This document shows, piece by piece, positions 4,563 to 5,136 of a DNA stretch of 5,136 bases (within the stretch, counting starts at the first letter, position 1; every line of letters starts with the position of its first letter). Source of the stretch: an uncultured Lachnospiraceae bacterium (GTDB taxonomy: Bacteria; Bacillota; Clostridia; Lachnospirales; Lachnospiraceae); the NCBI GenBank assembly GCA_910577675.1, contig CAJTOR010000026.1:8480-13615 (forward strand). Reading direction: 5' to 3'. The notes below the pieces were generated by a model. It searched no databases, was not told the DNA's origin, and was given only the letters and a program-made list of their open reading frames with translations. Made by a program: the position numbers and the translations under genes.

Positions 4563-5136
4563 ATGGAAACACAAAATGCTTTTTTAATGTTTGCAAATTC
4601 TTTGAAATTAATCAGGCGAGCGGAAATAGAACATGAGGGAGAAAATATTATAGATGAAATTTATACAGATTTACTTCCAAATGAAGGGATATTACAGCAG
4701 GTAAATTTACCGAGAACATCAATATTAAAAGGAAGAAAAGGAACTGGCAAGTCAACAATATTTCAAAAGTCGATTGCTGACATGAAGGGAAATAAAGATG
4801 TAATTACTATTTATATTGATGTTAAAACATTGTTTGATAGTGCAACTCCTACGCTTTCGGGGGCTTTAACAACAGAGATGTCGGAGGAAATAAAAAAATA
4901 TCTTATCTACAAAAATTTTTTGTTTGAAGTTATAAAACTGGCAACAGAAGGGTTTAAGAGTTCTATAAAAAGTCAGAAATTTTTAAATAGAATAGCACAT
5001 TCTTTGAATGGAACAATTATTGAAGTTGAAGAGGAATTATCAGAAATTGTTAATAATATAAATGGAGTAGTTAAAGCTGTTGATGCGCAGCTATATACGG
5101 TTATTAGTAAAACGGAAAGTAGTGGACAAAATGAGA
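4563..5136 (+). CDS. P-loop NTPase of unknown family (3' end beyond window)
   Basis: The ATG at 4563 follows GAGGGAG (4548-4554) at 8-nt spacing, and 191 codons are open to the window edge, so the gene is incomplete. Residues 57-65, GRKGTGKST, are a clear Walker A loop (G57, G60, G62, K63, S64) that follows a strand-like TSILK. The next strand, VITIYIDVKTLFDS (residues 80-93), fits the ATPase core. No Walker B motif is evident in the visible part. Residues 105-140 are a charged helical stretch, and 152-185 (VEEELSEIVNNINGVVKAVD) could be a helical or coiled-coil segment. There is no signal peptide, so it is probably cytoplasmic. The base composition is very AT-rich and arginines are mainly AGA/AGG, unlike glgP. 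The family is not recognised. AAA-like or KAP-like ATPases in anti-phage systems are one possibility, suggested by the accessory setting rather than by a diagnostic motif. Confidence 0.85.
   Translation, partial: METQNAFLMFANSLKLIRRAEIEHEGENIIDEIYTDLLPNEGILQQVNLPRTSILKGRKGTGKSTIFQKSIADMKGNKDVITIYIDVKTLFDSATPTLSGALTTEMSEEIKKYLIYKNFLFEVIKLATEGFKSSIKSQKFLNRIAHSLNGTIIEVEEELSEIVNNINGVVKAVDAQLYTVISKTESSGQNE

Noticed and set aside
1..5136. tRNA, rRNA, CRISPR array or insertion sequence
   Set aside because: No cloverleaf, regularly spaced short repeats, transposase motifs or rRNA-like sequence was seen on reading through the window.

Overview
The window suggests a Clostridia-type Bacillota genome, most likely Lachnospiraceae-like. 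The grounds are AGGAGG-type ribosome binding sites, a long U-tailed terminator, a Firmicute-looking glycogen phosphorylase and an AbrB/PIN pair. No marker gene fixes the taxon, so this is inference.

Left part (1-2700): a tandem, strongly palindromic repeat (one truncated copy at the window edge and one full 91-nt copy at 65-155) lies just upstream of a complete glycogen phosphorylase gene (183-2633, 816 aa). That gene is closed by a very good intrinsic terminator (2648-2697). This part has roughly balanced base composition and many CGC/CGT arginine codons.

Middle (2701-3967): composition turns AT-rich right after the terminator. First come gene remnants: a short hydrophobic ORF interrupted by an in-frame TAA (2710-2832), and a decayed ORF readable only by joining three frames (2839-3247). 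Then comes an intact two-gene toxin-antitoxin operon: an AbrB/MazE-fold antitoxin (3311-3568) and a PIN-domain ribonuclease toxin (3569-3967, probable TTG start directly abutting the antitoxin stop). A near-consensus sigma-A promoter (TTGATA-17-TATAAT) sits upstream, with a direct repeat flanking its -10 box. The antitoxin is expected to neutralise the toxin and repress the shared promoter.

Right part (3968-5136): about 595 bases without a sizeable gene, but with several structured elements. These are two back-to-back perfect 13-bp palindromes (4007-4033, the second Fur-box-like), a two-stem hairpin (4107-4163), a possible bidirectional terminator (4213-4267), a 20-codon hydrophobic peptide ORF with an excellent Shine-Dalgarno (4343-4405) and a 7-bp inverted repeat before the last gene. 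The last gene (4563 to the window end, incomplete) encodes an unrecognised P-loop NTPase with a clear Walker A motif.

Overall this looks like a chromosomal housekeeping gene bordered by an accessory island of remnants, a toxin-antitoxin pair and a possible defence-type ATPase. The most promising unexplained parts are the structured region 4007-4405 and the ATPase that follows it.
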